NCBI RefSeq assembly: GCF_004361855.1
Contig: NZ_SNWQ01000008.1
Span: 328,479 to 392,478 of the forward strand
Direction: 5' to 3'
DNA length: 64,000 bases
Source of the DNA: Kribbella caucasensis
GTDB taxonomy: Bacteria; Actinomycetota; Actinomycetes; Propionibacteriales; Kribbellaceae
This document shows positions 43,053 through 51,587 of the stretch, in pieces. The position numbers and the translations under genes were made by a program. How positions within the stretch are numbered: position 1 is the first letter of the stretch; every line of letters starts with the position of its first letter. The notes beneath the pieces were generated by a model. That model saw only the letters and a program-made list of their open reading frames with translations. It did not search any database and had not been told where the DNA came from.

Positions 43053-43990
43053 CGACGGACCTCCGAAGAGTCGAGGAAGGCGACACCCATTCCGGTCAGC
43101 CATTCGGGCATCGGTGCGTAGGCGAGGCGCCGTCCGGGCGTGAAGCCGAGGGCGGCCGCCATCACGAGCCAGGTGCGAAGTTCCTGACCGCCGTTCCCGG
43201 CGACCGCTTCCAGCTCGACGGCCGTCATCGAGGCGTAGCGCCGAAGTTCGCCCTTCTGAAGGTCGTCGAGGAAGGCTTCATCGAACTCAGGGAAGATCGT
43301 CGGACGGGCGGCCACGATGATCTCCCGGCGGCGTTTGTCGTATCGCTCCCACTCACCGCGCCCGTTCAGCCAGGCTTCGACCAGGAAGGCTTCGTCCTCG
43401 TCGGCCGGATCGGTCCAGTCACTCGGCCACGGCAGCTGGTGGGACAGACCGCCGGACGCGATCACAACCACGCGCCGATCACTCCGCTGGATCGCGGCCG
43501 CCAGGTTCTCACCGAGCTGGACACACCGCGCCGGCGTCGGCAACGGCTGCGCGAACACATTCACCACCAGGGGCACTACGGGTACGTCGATGCCGTTGAG
43601 CAGATACTGGATCGCGTGCGATTGTCCGTGGTCGATCTGGAGCCGGGCCGAGATCGCCACCTCGGTCCCCGCCTCCACCAGGTCGGCGGCGAGCGCCTGC
43701 GCTAAGGCTGGGTCGGTTTTCTGCGGGCCCTTCGGCGTACCCGACTCACCGGCCGCGATCACCTCGCCGACGCCCAGCGTGAACGATGGGATCAGGTCGA
43801 GCCAGAAGCCGCGGAAGTGGTTCGAGCCGACGATCACCACAACGTCCGGGTCCACGTCGGCGATGAGGTCGCGAGCCGTACCGAGGGCGTCGCGGAACGC
43901 CTCGGCGCGGTCGGTGTGGACGACCTGGTCCCAGTGGGTGTTCATCAGCGTCGAGTGGGACGCACCGACGCCGAGCACGATCTCTCCCAT
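43049..43990 (-). CDS. class III (LigB/MhpB-type) extradiol dioxygenase
   Basis: 313 aa from ATG 43990 (MGEIVLGVGASHSTLMNTHW), with GGAG 8 nt before it; GTG 43999 is an alternative. The LigB-type iron ligands are suggested by GASHSTL (N-terminal His), SNHFRGF and the Glu/His region ASGGLSHQLPWP. The closest named pattern is 2,3-dihydroxyphenylpropionate 1,2-dioxygenase (MhpB), which opens catechols next to a side chain using Fe2+ and O2. Flanked by the Rieske oxygenase and C-C hydrolase genes. Confidence 0.9.
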   Translation of the reverse strand: MGEIVLGVGASHSTLMNTHWDQVVHTDRAEAFRDALGTARDLIADVDPDVVVIVGSNHFRGFWLDLIPSFTLGVGEVIAAGESGTPKGPQKTDPALAQALAADLVEAGTEVAISARLQIDHGQSHAIQYLLNGIDVPVVPLVVNVFAQPLPTPARCVQLGENLAAAIQRSDRRVVVIASGGLSHQLPWPSDWTDPADEDEAFLVEAWLNGRGEWERYDKRRREIIVAARPTIFPEFDEAFLDDLQKGELRRYASMTAVELEAVAGNGGQELRTWLVMAAALGFTPGRRLAYAPMPEWLTGMGVAFLDSSEVRR

Positions 43991-43995
43991 CGGCG

Positions 43996-45207
43996 TCACT
44001 CCGCGGTCGCGTCGGCAGGCTCGTAGCCCTGCTCGCGCAACCGGTCGAGTCGTTCCTCGGTGACGTCCTCGGCGAGCTTGCGCCACTGCAGCAGCGAGTC
44101 GTCCGGTCGGTACAGCTTCTCCGGCGGCGCGTCGGTGACCTCGACCATCCACTTGTCCTGACCGGAGAACTGGCCGTGGAACAGCCAGCGCACCGCGCCG
44201 AGGTACTTGGCGTAGAAGGGCAGGGTCTTCAGGCCCTGCTTGAAGTCCGCGAGCACGCCGACGTACAGATGGTTGTCTTGGTCAACGGGTACGTAGAACT
44301 CGTAGTGGATGAAGGTCGGGTAGGCGATCCGCAGGACGCCGGGCATGCTGACCGAGGCGAACCCGGGGAACTCCTGGGCCGCGATGGTCGGGTTGACCTC
44401 GCGATGGGTGGAGGTGTTGCCGATGTTCTTGGTCTCCTTCGGCGGCTTCAGCTTGTACCAGGCCGTGCCTGACCAGCGGCCCAGTCCCGGGAAGTCGGCC
44501 TCCCAGAACTGCTCCTGCTGCACCCGGTAGATCCACCGGCCACGCTTGACGATCCTGGTCGTGTTCCAGACCGGCATCGGCTTGAACAGCCGCCACAGCG
44601 CGGTCCGGTGCAGGTACTTCGCGTGGCCCTCGTCGAACCCGTTCTCGCAGGCGAAGCGCCAGTTCCCCTCCCGCGGCTGGATGCGCGCGCCGATCACGGC
44701 CGGGTTCGACACGAGCTCCTCGGGCAACTGCTCGTCGATCGGGTGCGGTGGTTCGCCGTCGCCGACGTACACCCAGACCATCCCGAGCCGTTCCTCGACG
44801 TCGTACGTCGGCTGCGTCACCTTCCCGCAGATCGGCGACCGCGGCCCGTCGGTGATCGCGGCCTTGAGGTCGCCGGTCTCCAGGTCGAACGTCCAGCCGT
44901 GGTAGACGCAGGACACCGTGCCCGGGAACTGCTTGTTGCCGTAGCTCAGCGGTACGCCGCGATGTGGGCAGCGGTCCTTCATGCCGAAGACCTTGCCCTT
45001 GTCGCGGATGACGAACAGCCGCTCGCCGAGCAGGGTCACCTGGCGCGGTTTCTCCCTCACCTGCGACGAGAAGCAGACCGGGTACCAGTAGCCGCGGAAA
45101 CCGGCCTTCGCGGCCTGGTAGTGCGGCCAGCTCGACCAGTCCTGGCGACCGGGCAGCCGGCCGGCCCGGTGCTTGCGTACCTGCCTTCGGTCAACGGTGT
45201 CGGTCAC
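43996..45207 (-). CDS. Rieske non-haem iron oxygenase, alpha subunit
   Basis: 403 aa from GTG 45207, preceded by GTGGAG. Rieske [2Fe-2S] motif: Cys80-x-His82 and Cys100-x2-His103 (CPHRGVPLSYGN then SCVYHGWTF). The mononuclear iron site is in ENGFDEGHAKYLH (Asp192, His195, His200). The catalytic domain is of the single-subunit (KshA/VanA-like) type with no beta subunit encoded nearby. First gene of the leftward operon; electrons most likely come from the ferredoxin and reductase of the divergent operon. It may hydroxylate or demethylate the aromatic substrate. Confidence 0.93.
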   Translation of the reverse strand: MTDTVDRRQVRKHRAGRLPGRQDWSSWPHYQAAKAGFRGYWYPVCFSSQVREKPRQVTLLGERLFVIRDKGKVFGMKDRCPHRGVPLSYGNKQFPGTVSCVYHGWTFDLETGDLKAAITDGPRSPICGKVTQPTYDVEERLGMVWVYVGDGEPPHPIDEQLPEELVSNPAVIGARIQPREGNWRFACENGFDEGHAKYLHRTALWRLFKPMPVWNTTRIVKRGRWIYRVQQEQFWEADFPGLGRWSGTAWYKLKPPKETKNIGNTSTHREVNPTIAAQEFPGFASVSMPGVLRIAYPTFIHYEFYVPVDQDNHLYVGVLADFKQGLKTLPFYAKYLGAVRWLFHGQFSGQDKWMVEVTDAPPEKLYRPDDSLLQWRKLAEDVTEERLDRLREQGYEPADATAE

Positions 45208-45278
45208 GTCAGCTCCACTGGTCGTCGCAATCGGTGCAGCGAGCACATCACCGGGCTTGGAGCGCGACCAACAAGTTC

Positions 45279-45295
45279 GGTTCGTCTGACGGAAC
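45279..45295. promoter_or_regulatory. copy of the 17-bp GGTYCG-N5-CGGAAC element
   Basis: GGTTCG-TCTGA-CGGAAC, with arms identical to the 62219 and 63800 copies. It sits in the 207-bp divergent promoter between the Rieske oxygenase (start 45207) and the ferredoxin reductase (start 45415), so it could control both operons. Confidence 0.6.
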
Positions 45296-45414
45296 GCCCC
45301 TGCCCGCTGGCGCGAATCCGGGCCGGTGGTCCGGTGAGCGGTCCCGACGACGGGACGTCCGGCGTGGCCCGTACCTACATTCGACGGCGCACCCATCTCC
45401 CCAGGAGGCCTCTC

Positions 45415-46401
45415 ATGACCACCTCCCAGACCGTCTCGACCGATGTACTGATCGTCGGCGCGGGACCGACCGGCCTGTACGGCGCCTACTACGCCGGCTT
45501 CCGCGGCCTCAGTACGACGGTCGTCGACGTACTGCCACAGCCCGGCGGGCAGGTGATGGCGCTCTACCCGGAGAAGCAGATCCGCGACGTTGCCGCCATC
45601 CCCGCGATCAAGGGGCGCGACTTCGTTGCCGCACTGGTCGAGCAGGCGTCGTCGTACGAGCCGACGTACCTGCTGGGCCGGCAGGCGTCGACGCTCGAGC
45701 ACACCGACGACGAGGCAGTCGTGACGCTGGACGACGGCACGGTCATCCGCGCCCGCGCCGTCATACTCACGTCGGGTATCGGTACGCCGACGCCGCGTCC
45801 GCTGGAATGCGGCGAGGACTGGCTCGGCACCGGGCTGTCGTTCTTCGTCACGGACCCGCAGCGGCATGCCGACCAGGACGTCGTCATCGTCGGTGGAGGG
45901 GACAGCGCTCTCGACTGGGCGGACGCGTTGGAGCCGATCGCACGGTCCGTCACCCTCGTGCACCGCCGCAAGGTCTTCCGCGGTCATGCCGCGACCCTCG
46001 AACGCGTCAAGTCCGGCAGCACCCGGTTGCACACCGACACCCAGGTGATCGCCCTCGACGGCGATGAAGGTCGGCTGGCGAAGGTCACGCTGCGGTCGAA
46101 CGACGGCCAGGAGTCAGTTGTCCCGGCCGACCACGTGATCGCCGCCCTCGGGTTCATCAGCGACCTCGGGCCGTTGCGCGACTGGGGTCTCGAGCTCCGC
46201 GGCCGGTCCGTCGCCGTCGACCGGGCGATGCGGACCAACCTGCCGCGGGTGTACGCCGCCGGCGACCTCACCGACTACGACGGCAAGGTCAAGCTGATGT
46301 CCGTCGGCTTCGGCGAAGTCGCCACCGCCATGAACCATGTGGCCGTGGACCTCGACCCCGACCTGACCTTGTTCCCCGGCCATTCCACCGACGCCGCCTG
46401 A
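45415..46401 (+). CDS. ferredoxin-NADP reductase (thioredoxin-reductase-like)
   Basis: 328 aa from ATG 45415, preceded by a CAGGAGG site. FAD-binding VLIVGAGPTGLYGAYYAGF, then LPQPGGQVMALYPEK and an NADP-binding VVIVGGGDSALDWA; C-terminal VYAAGDLTDY. No CxxC redox disulfide, which marks the bacterial/plant-independent FNR class related to YumC rather than true thioredoxin reductases. It is followed 11 bp later by a ferredoxin gene; together they would pass NADPH electrons to the Rieske oxygenase. Confidence 0.92.
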   Translation: MTTSQTVSTDVLIVGAGPTGLYGAYYAGFRGLSTTVVDVLPQPGGQVMALYPEKQIRDVAAIPAIKGRDFVAALVEQASSYEPTYLLGRQASTLEHTDDEAVVTLDDGTVIRARAVILTSGIGTPTPRPLECGEDWLGTGLSFFVTDPQRHADQDVVIVGGGDSALDWADALEPIARSVTLVHRRKVFRGHAATLERVKSGSTRLHTDTQVIALDGDEGRLAKVTLRSNDGQESVVPADHVIAALGFISDLGPLRDWGLELRGRSVAVDRAMRTNLPRVYAAGDLTDYDGKVKLMSVGFGEVATAMNHVAVDLDPDLTLFPGHSTDAA

Positions 46402-46412
46402 GAGGAACCGCC

Positions 46413-46745
46413 ATGAGCTACGTGATCGGCGCCGACTGCATCGACGTCCTCGACCGTTCCTGTGTCGAGGTCTGCCCGGTCGACTGCATCTACGTCGGCG
46501 GACGCAAGAGCTACATCAACGGCAACGAGTGCATCGACTGCGGCGCCTGCGAGGTCGAGTGCCCGGTCGAGGCGATCGTGGTGGACCGGGTCGCCCGCAA
46601 GGACCCCGACCTGTTGGCCCACCTCGACGACTCGCGTGCCTTCTTCGAGCTGCCGCTGCCCGGCCGGGCCGAACCGCTGGGTGATCCCGGCGGCGCGCAG
46701 AGACTCGGCGAGGTCGGCGTCGACACCTCGTTGGTCGCGGGATGA
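46413..46745 (+). CDS. fdxA: 7Fe-type ferredoxin
   Basis: 110 aa. Eight-cysteine pattern: Cys9, Cys17, Cys21, Cys25 then Cys40, Cys43, Cys46, Cys50 (CVEVCPVDCIY and CIDCGACEVECPVEAI), as in FdxA ferredoxins with one [3Fe-4S] and one [4Fe-4S] cluster. The C-terminal tail of about 50 residues is usual for this class. It follows the reductase gene and overlaps the response regulator by 4 bp, so is tied to oxygenase regulation. Such a ferredoxin is a less common partner for Rieske oxygenases than [2Fe-2S] types. Confidence 0.93.
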   Translation: MSYVIGADCIDVLDRSCVEVCPVDCIYVGGRKSYINGNECIDCGACEVECPVEAIVVDRVARKDPDLLAHLDDSRAFFELPLPGRAEPLGDPGGAQRLGEVGVDTSLVAG

Positions 46746-47374
46746 CACCTTCACCATCCGAGCTCGAGGACGTCGTCGTTCACGTCGTCGACGATGACGA
46801 CGACCTGCGCGAGTCGCTGGTCTGGCTGCTGGGGAGTGTCGGCATCCAGGTGAAGGACCACCCGGACGCCGACTCCTTCTTCGCCGCCTACGACGAATCC
46901 CGCCCGGCCTGCGTCGTCGTCGACGTTCGGATGCCGGTCGTGAGTGGCTTCCAGGTGCAGGAGCGGCTGAACGCGCTGGAATCTCCGGCACCGGTGATCT
47001 TCTGCTCTGCTCACGGCGACATCCAGATGTCCGTCCGAGCGCTGCAGCGGGGCGCGGTCACCTTCCTGGAGAAGCCCTACGAGCCGCAGCAGATGATCGA
47101 CGTCGTGCAGGAAGGCCTGTCGACAGCCGTCGCGCGGTTCCGGCAGCAGGTGGAGCGACGTGACGTCGTCCGACGGCTGAGCACGTTGACCCAGCGAGAG
47201 CGAGAGGTGCTCAGGCTCGTCGTCACCGGACTACCCAGCCAGAACATCGCGCGCCGGCTCGGCACCAGCGTCAAGACCATCGACGTGCACCGCGCCCGGA
47301 TCCGGGTCAAGACGGACGCCGAGAGCATCGCCACCCTGGTCCGTGACGTGCTGTCCAACGGCATCGACGTCTGA
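46742..47374 (+). CDS. FixJ/StyR-type response regulator
   Basis: 210 aa. Receiver domain with phosphoacceptor Asp61 (VVVDVRMPVVSG), acidic pocket VVDDDDD and Lys in FLEKPYEP; LuxR-type HTH at the C-terminus (LTQREREVLRLVVTGLPSQN, then RRLGTSVKTIDVHRARI). Co-transcribed with the ferredoxin system. Its likely partner is the PAS histidine kinase at 49169-50644. This arrangement is similar to StyS/StyR and FixL/FixJ controls of aromatic oxidation. Confidence 0.92.
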   Translation: MTPSPSELEDVVVHVVDDDDDLRESLVWLLGSVGIQVKDHPDADSFFAAYDESRPACVVVDVRMPVVSGFQVQERLNALESPAPVIFCSAHGDIQMSVRALQRGAVTFLEKPYEPQQMIDVVQEGLSTAVARFRQQVERRDVVRRLSTLTQREREVLRLVVTGLPSQNIARRLGTSVKTIDVHRARIRVKTDAESIATLVRDVLSNGIDV

Positions 47375-47383
47375 CCAGCCACC

Positions 47384-48529
47384 TCAGCGGAAGCCCGGAA
47401 CGGTCGGCTCGAGACCCATCAGGACCGCGCCGGAAGCGTCGTACATGGCGGAGGTCAGGAAGGCGTGCTGGGGCGGCACGCTGGCGTCCCGGAGCAGCTC
47501 CTGCACGGGATGGCTGTCGTCGATGGCGGCGGTGCCGGAGAGCTGATAGACGTCGCGCACGACCTGGTCACCGGCCTTGGCCGCATGCGTCGCGGCCAGT
47601 CGGAGCATCGCGTTCTGCCGGTCGGAGACAGGGTCTCCGGTCAGGATCGTGTCCCAGGCCTCCCGAGTGGTCTCGTAGAAGAACGCGCGAGCCGACCGGA
47701 GCTTGGCCTCGGCCTGCGCGAACTCGGTCCGGAAGTAGGCACGGTCCGCGAGTCGTGGTGCTCCGGTCACGCCGGTGCTGCCGCTTCCCACCGCCTCGGC
47801 GTATTCCAGGGCCGCCCGGGCGATGCCGAGATTCACCACCGCGAGGACCTGAGCGGCGTACGCGATGAGCGGGTACTGATACAGGGGCTCGTCGATCGTC
47901 GGCTGGCCGCCGCGCACGAAGGTCCACTCCTTCGGCACCTCGACATTCCTGACCAGCAGATCGAAGCTGCCGGTGCCCCGCAACCCGATGGTGTTCCAGT
48001 CCCCCACCACCTCGACCTGGTCGGGCCACAGCACCGCCGTACGAGGCTTCCCGCCGGCGTCACCTGGGATCCCGACCCCGAGGAGATCGGCGGTGCGGGA
48101 CCCGCTGGCGAACTTCCACCGGCCGTTGATCAGCAGTCGCCCGGACGCCGTCTCGGTGGCCGGGTGGACCGGCCAGACCCCGGCCGTGAAGGCGACGTCG
48201 GGCCCGTTCTGGTAGATCTCCGCCTGGGTGTCGACCGGGAGCGCGGCGAGGTAGGTGAGCGACGCGCCGAAGCTGGCCACCCAGCCGCAGGATCCGTCGA
48301 CGGCCGAGATCGTCTCGATCCGTTCGAGGAAGTCGGCCGGTGGCATCGGCTCACCGCCGAACCGGGCCGGCGCGGACGCCCGGAACAGGCCGAGCGCCTT
48401 GAAGCGCTGGATCAGGTCCCTCGGCACGTACCGCTGCCGGGCGAACTCACCGCGGCGCCTGCGGATCTCGTCGAGGACCGAGTCGAACGACTCCAGGCCC
48501 TGCGGTACGTCGGTCTGCTTCTCGATCAT
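47384..48529 (-). CDS. flavin-dependent monooxygenase (HsaA/HpaB, acyl-CoA dehydrogenase fold)
   Basis: 381 aa from ATG 48529 (MIEKQTDVPQGLESF) after an AGAGGAG site. The acyl-CoA dehydrogenase-like fold begins LGLFRASAPARFGGEPMPPA and has the N-terminal/middle domain SAVDGSCGWVASFGAS and FASGSRTAD typical of group D oxygenases, which use free reduced flavin to hydroxylate phenols. The general base Glu of acyl-CoA dehydrogenases is not at the usual place. The flavin reductase is encoded 13 bp upstream. It likely turns a phenol into the catechol that the extradiol enzyme cleaves. Confidence 0.87.
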   Translation of the reverse strand: MIEKQTDVPQGLESFDSVLDEIRRRRGEFARQRYVPRDLIQRFKALGLFRASAPARFGGEPMPPADFLERIETISAVDGSCGWVASFGASLTYLAALPVDTQAEIYQNGPDVAFTAGVWPVHPATETASGRLLINGRWKFASGSRTADLLGVGIPGDAGGKPRTAVLWPDQVEVVGDWNTIGLRGTGSFDLLVRNVEVPKEWTFVRGGQPTIDEPLYQYPLIAYAAQVLAVVNLGIARAALEYAEAVGSGSTGVTGAPRLADRAYFRTEFAQAEAKLRSARAFFYETTREAWDTILTGDPVSDRQNAMLRLAATHAAKAGDQVVRDVYQLSGTAAIDDSHPVQELLRDASVPPQHAFLTSAMYDASGAVLMGLEPTVPGFR

Positions 48530-48542
48530 CTCTCTCCTCTGG

Positions 48543-49034
48543 TCAGACCCGGTGGAACCGGCGCTGGAAGTACACGAGGGCCTCGGTCTCGCCGCGCTGG
48601 AGAACGCGGGAGATCCGGACCAGCCAGACCGAATGCGATCCACAATCGCTCTGCTGGACGATGTGCCCGACCAGCGAGACCAGCGATTGGCGCAGTACCG
48701 GGACGTCCTCGCTGTGGTGGTCCCACCGGTCCCACCCGAACCGTGCGTCCATCGGGACCTCTGTCACCCCGGCGAAGTGCAGGGCCAGCTCCTCGTCGTC
48801 CGCGCTCAGGACGTTGATACAGACGCGTCCGTTCGCCTCGAAGATGTCGTGGGTGTAGCTCGACTTGTTGAGACAGATGATGACGCTCGGCGGCTCGTCG
48901 GTCACCGAGCACACCGCGCTCACCGTGATACCGACGCGGCCGTGCGTCCCGTTCGTGGTGACGACGTTGACCGCCGCCGGCAACTTCGCCATCGCGGAAC
49001 GAAACTCGAGCTGAGTCGGGCTGAGTGGCGTCAC
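48543..49034 (-). CDS. flavin reductase (HpaC/HsaB-like)
   Basis: 163 aa, the usual length for short-chain flavin reductases: FRSAMAKLPAAVNVVTTN, then GITVSAVCSVTDEPPSVIIC (flavin-binding core) and GSHSVWLVRISRVL. It reduces FMN or FAD with NADH for the monooxygenase encoded next. The two make a complete two-component hydroxylase. GTPYRxG-like end motifs are absent, as in HsaB. Transcribed leftward with the oxygenase; the 134-bp gap to the sensor kinase gene contains GTACC-N5-GGTAC (49059-49073), a possible response-regulator site. Confidence 0.9.
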   Translation of the reverse strand: MTPLSPTQLEFRSAMAKLPAAVNVVTTNGTHGRVGITVSAVCSVTDEPPSVIICLNKSSYTHDIFEANGRVCINVLSADDEELALHFAGVTEVPMDARFGWDRWDHHSEDVPVLRQSLVSLVGHIVQQSDCGSHSVWLVRISRVLQRGETEALVYFQRRFHRV

Positions 49035-49168
49035 GGTCGGCCTCCAAGGGGCTGCCTGGTACCGGATTGGTACGACACCACCGACGGTATCCAGCGACCG
49101 CGGGCGCGGAAATTCGCGATTCTGCTGCCTGCCCTAGGGATCAGTTCCAGCCCGCGTAAGGCAATCCC

Positions 49169-50644
49169 CTACCCGGCGGCGGCGCCCGGCTCGTCGCCCG
49201 CGAGCGGCAGCGTGAAGGAGAAGGCTGCGCCCCGCGGTTCACGGGACCAGGCGACCAGCCGGCCATGCTGCCGGCTGATGATCCGGTGGCTCAGGGCAAG
49301 CCCGATCCCGCTGCCGTGCTCCTTCGACGTGAACGGCTGGTCGAAGATGTGCGCCGAGAGTCCGCCCAGACCCTTGCCCCGGTCCTCGACGGTGAAGCGC
49401 CCGACGCCGGCTTCACGGGCCGTCGCGACGGTGATCTCGCGCTCCGATTCAGGCGATCCGGCCATCTCGTCGAGCGCGTTGAAGCAGAGGTTCAGCACCA
49501 CCTGTCCGGTGAGCACCCGTTCGCATCGCACCGGGATCGGCTCCTCGCTCCACGACTCCCGAACCCGGATGCCGGCGCCGTCGGCCCGCAGCCGGACGAA
49601 GTACATGCACTCCCGGACGACGTCGTTGAGGTCGACGAGCGTCTCGACCTGCTCGAGGTGCCCGACGAACTCCCGGAGCGCCTTGACGATCGCGCTGGCC
49701 CGGTCGATCTGCCGCCGGGCGCTGTCCAGGGCGTACGACTCCTCCGGCGTGGCTCGCAGCCGCGCACCGGCGAGGAAGTTGCCGGCCGCGGCCAACGGTT
49801 GGCCCAGCTCGTGCGCGATCGCCATCGCCATGTCCCCCATCGCGTTGTAGCGGGACAGGTAGTTCTCGTACTCGACGCGCCGGCCGTGTTCGAGGTCCTC
49901 GACCACGCGGTCGGTGATGTCATGCAACGTCAACAGGTACAGGTCGTCTCCGTCGACCTGCAGATGGTCGAGGCTTCCGCCCAGCCAGACAGCCACGTCC
50001 GCCGTCCGCACCTCGAGGCGCACTGCGACCACGGGCCGCGCCGCGTCGACAGCCGCGGCCCAGCCGACATGTCCGGACGCACTCGTGATCTCGGCCAGAT
50101 CCGTGAGGCGAGCTCCGATCAGCTCCTGGTCTCCGACCTTGAACTGGCTGAGCGCGGTCCCCGATGCGTACTCGACGACGCCCCGCGGGTCGAGAACGAC
50201 CGCCCCGGCCGACGTATGCCGCGCCAAGGCCCGGAAGTACTCCTCCGTCCGGTGCAAGGAGCGTTCGATCGCCTGCTCCTTCTCGATGTCGCGGAACTGG
50301 ACCATGACCGCCGGACCGCGGCCGAGCTGCACGAGCACCGCCAGTGCCTCGGTGGGAAACTCCCGGCCGGACTTCGCGCGGTACCGCCAGACGATCCGGC
50401 TCGATCCCTCGTCCACCGCGCGCTGCAGCCACGCCCGGCCGATCGCGCGACTGTACTCGCGCGCCTGGCTGCTCATGTCCGGTGCCTTGAGCGGCTTGAT
50501 CTCGTCGAGGCTGAACTCGAGCATCTCGCAGGCCGCCGGGTTGGCCCACAAGATGTCCTTGCTCGCCGCGTCGTGGATCAGCACACACAGCGACGTGCGG
50601 GACATCAGGATCCCGAAGTCCTCAGGCTCCAACTCGTCATCCAT
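49169..50644 (-). CDS. soluble PAS-domain sensor histidine kinase
   Basis: 491 aa, no membrane helix. Two PAS-type regions (about residues 8-120, with ANPAACEMLEFS; and about 140-250), a HisKA-like H-box with His278 in AMAIAHELGQPLAAAGNF, and an HATPase domain (NLCFNALDEM, DRGKGLGGLSAHIFDQPF, GSGIGLALSHRI). It is like FixL/StyS cytosolic sensors that bind ligands or haem. The FixJ-type regulator encoded by 46742-47374 is the likely target. It is divergent from a hydrolase gene across a 134-bp region that holds the repeated element. Confidence 0.9.
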   Translation of the reverse strand: MDDELEPEDFGILMSRTSLCVLIHDAASKDILWANPAACEMLEFSLDEIKPLKAPDMSSQAREYSRAIGRAWLQRAVDEGSSRIVWRYRAKSGREFPTEALAVLVQLGRGPAVMVQFRDIEKEQAIERSLHRTEEYFRALARHTSAGAVVLDPRGVVEYASGTALSQFKVGDQELIGARLTDLAEITSASGHVGWAAAVDAARPVVAVRLEVRTADVAVWLGGSLDHLQVDGDDLYLLTLHDITDRVVEDLEHGRRVEYENYLSRYNAMGDMAMAIAHELGQPLAAAGNFLAGARLRATPEESYALDSARRQIDRASAIVKALREFVGHLEQVETLVDLNDVVRECMYFVRLRADGAGIRVRESWSEEPIPVRCERVLTGQVVLNLCFNALDEMAGSPESEREITVATAREAGVGRFTVEDRGKGLGGLSAHIFDQPFTSKEHGSGIGLALSHRIISRQHGRLVAWSREPRGAAFSFTLPLAGDEPGAAAG

Positions 50645-50671
50645 GACAACGAATGTAGAGCGGCTACCGGC

Positions 50672-50705
50672 GGTTCATCAGAACCGCGGTTCCGGTCAGC
50701 GGACC
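50672..50705. promoter_or_regulatory. paired inverted repeats, including a 17-bp element copy
   Basis: GGTTC-ATCA-GAACC (50672-50685), a perfect inverted repeat, is followed 2 bp later by GGTTCCGGTCAGCGGACC (50688-50705). On the minus strand the latter is GGTCCG-CTGAC-CGGAACC, matching the shared consensus. The block lies between the divergent sensor kinase (ATG 50644) and hydrolase (ATG 50778) genes, in promoter range of both. Confidence 0.6.
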
Positions 50706-50777
50706 GTGCTCGTCGCCCGGTCGGCACAACCTGAGCGAACATCGCACCACCCTGTCCGCAGACCACTGGAGCCCTCG

Positions 50778-51566
50778 ATGACCCTACGGCGCGGGTACGC
50801 CGACACTCCGTTCGGTCAACTGCACTACGCCGAGGCCGGCTCCGGACCGGTGTTGTTGCTGCTGCACCAGACACCTCGCTCGTACGACGAGTTCCGCGAG
50901 GTACAGCCGCTACTCGCCGATCGGCACCGGGTCGTCGCGATGGACATGCTCGGTTTCGGGCTCAGCGCCGGACTGGAGACGCCACAGACCATCGAGCAGT
51001 ACGCCGTCGGCGCGTTCGCGCTGCTGGACGCACTCGAGGTCGGCGACGCGGTGGTGCTGGGTCATCACACCGGAGCGGCGGTAGCCCTTGAGATGGCGGC
51101 CGCGCATGCGACGCGAGTCCGTGCGTTGGTGCTTTCGTCTCCGCCATGGACGGGGCCGGAGTACCGGTCCGGTCGGGTGAGCGTGGACCACGTCGAGACC
51201 GATGCTGACGGCAACCACCTGGGTGAGTTGTGGAGACTGCGCCAGCCGTACTACCCGGTCGGCCGGCCCGACCTCCTGGAGCGATTCGTCCGGGACGCGC
51301 TAGCTCCTGGCGTCGACCCGGCCGAGGGGCATCGGGCCTGCCATCGGTACCGGATGGAAGACCGCGTCGGTCTGGTCACTGCCCCGGTGCTGCTGATCGG
51401 CGCCAGTGCCGACCCCTTCGCGCTGCCGAACCTCGCCGTACTCTCCGAACGGCTGACGGCCGCCCGCTCGATCGACTCGGCAATCATCGAGGGCGGCACG
51501 ATCCCGTTGATGGAGCACGCACCGCGGGAAGTCGCCGGGCTGGTCGGCGCCTTCCTGCGCGGCTGA
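50778..51566 (+). CDS. alpha/beta hydrolase-fold protein with His at the nucleophile position
   Basis: 262 aa from ATG 50778 (the frame is open far upstream, over the kinase gene). The fold is clear (LLLLHQTPRSYDEFREVQPL, AMDMLGFGLSAGL, VLLIGASADPFALPN). At the nucleophile elbow the sequence is VLGHHTGAAVAL, with His where Ser is normal in G-x-S-x-G. This motif occurs in some alpha/beta hydrolase lineages; such proteins may not be ordinary esterases. Divergent from the sensor kinase and convergent with the aldolase gene. Confidence 0.85.
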   Translation: MTLRRGYADTPFGQLHYAEAGSGPVLLLLHQTPRSYDEFREVQPLLADRHRVVAMDMLGFGLSAGLETPQTIEQYAVGAFALLDALEVGDAVVLGHHTGAAVALEMAAAHATRVRALVLSSPPWTGPEYRSGRVSVDHVETDADGNHLGELWRLRQPYYPVGRPDLLERFVRDALAPGVDPAEGHRACHRYRMEDRVGLVTAPVLLIGASADPFALPNLAVLSERLTAARSIDSAIIEGGTIPLMEHAPREVAGLVGAFLRG

Positions 51567-51587
51567 CCTCAGGCTGCGCGGCTGACC

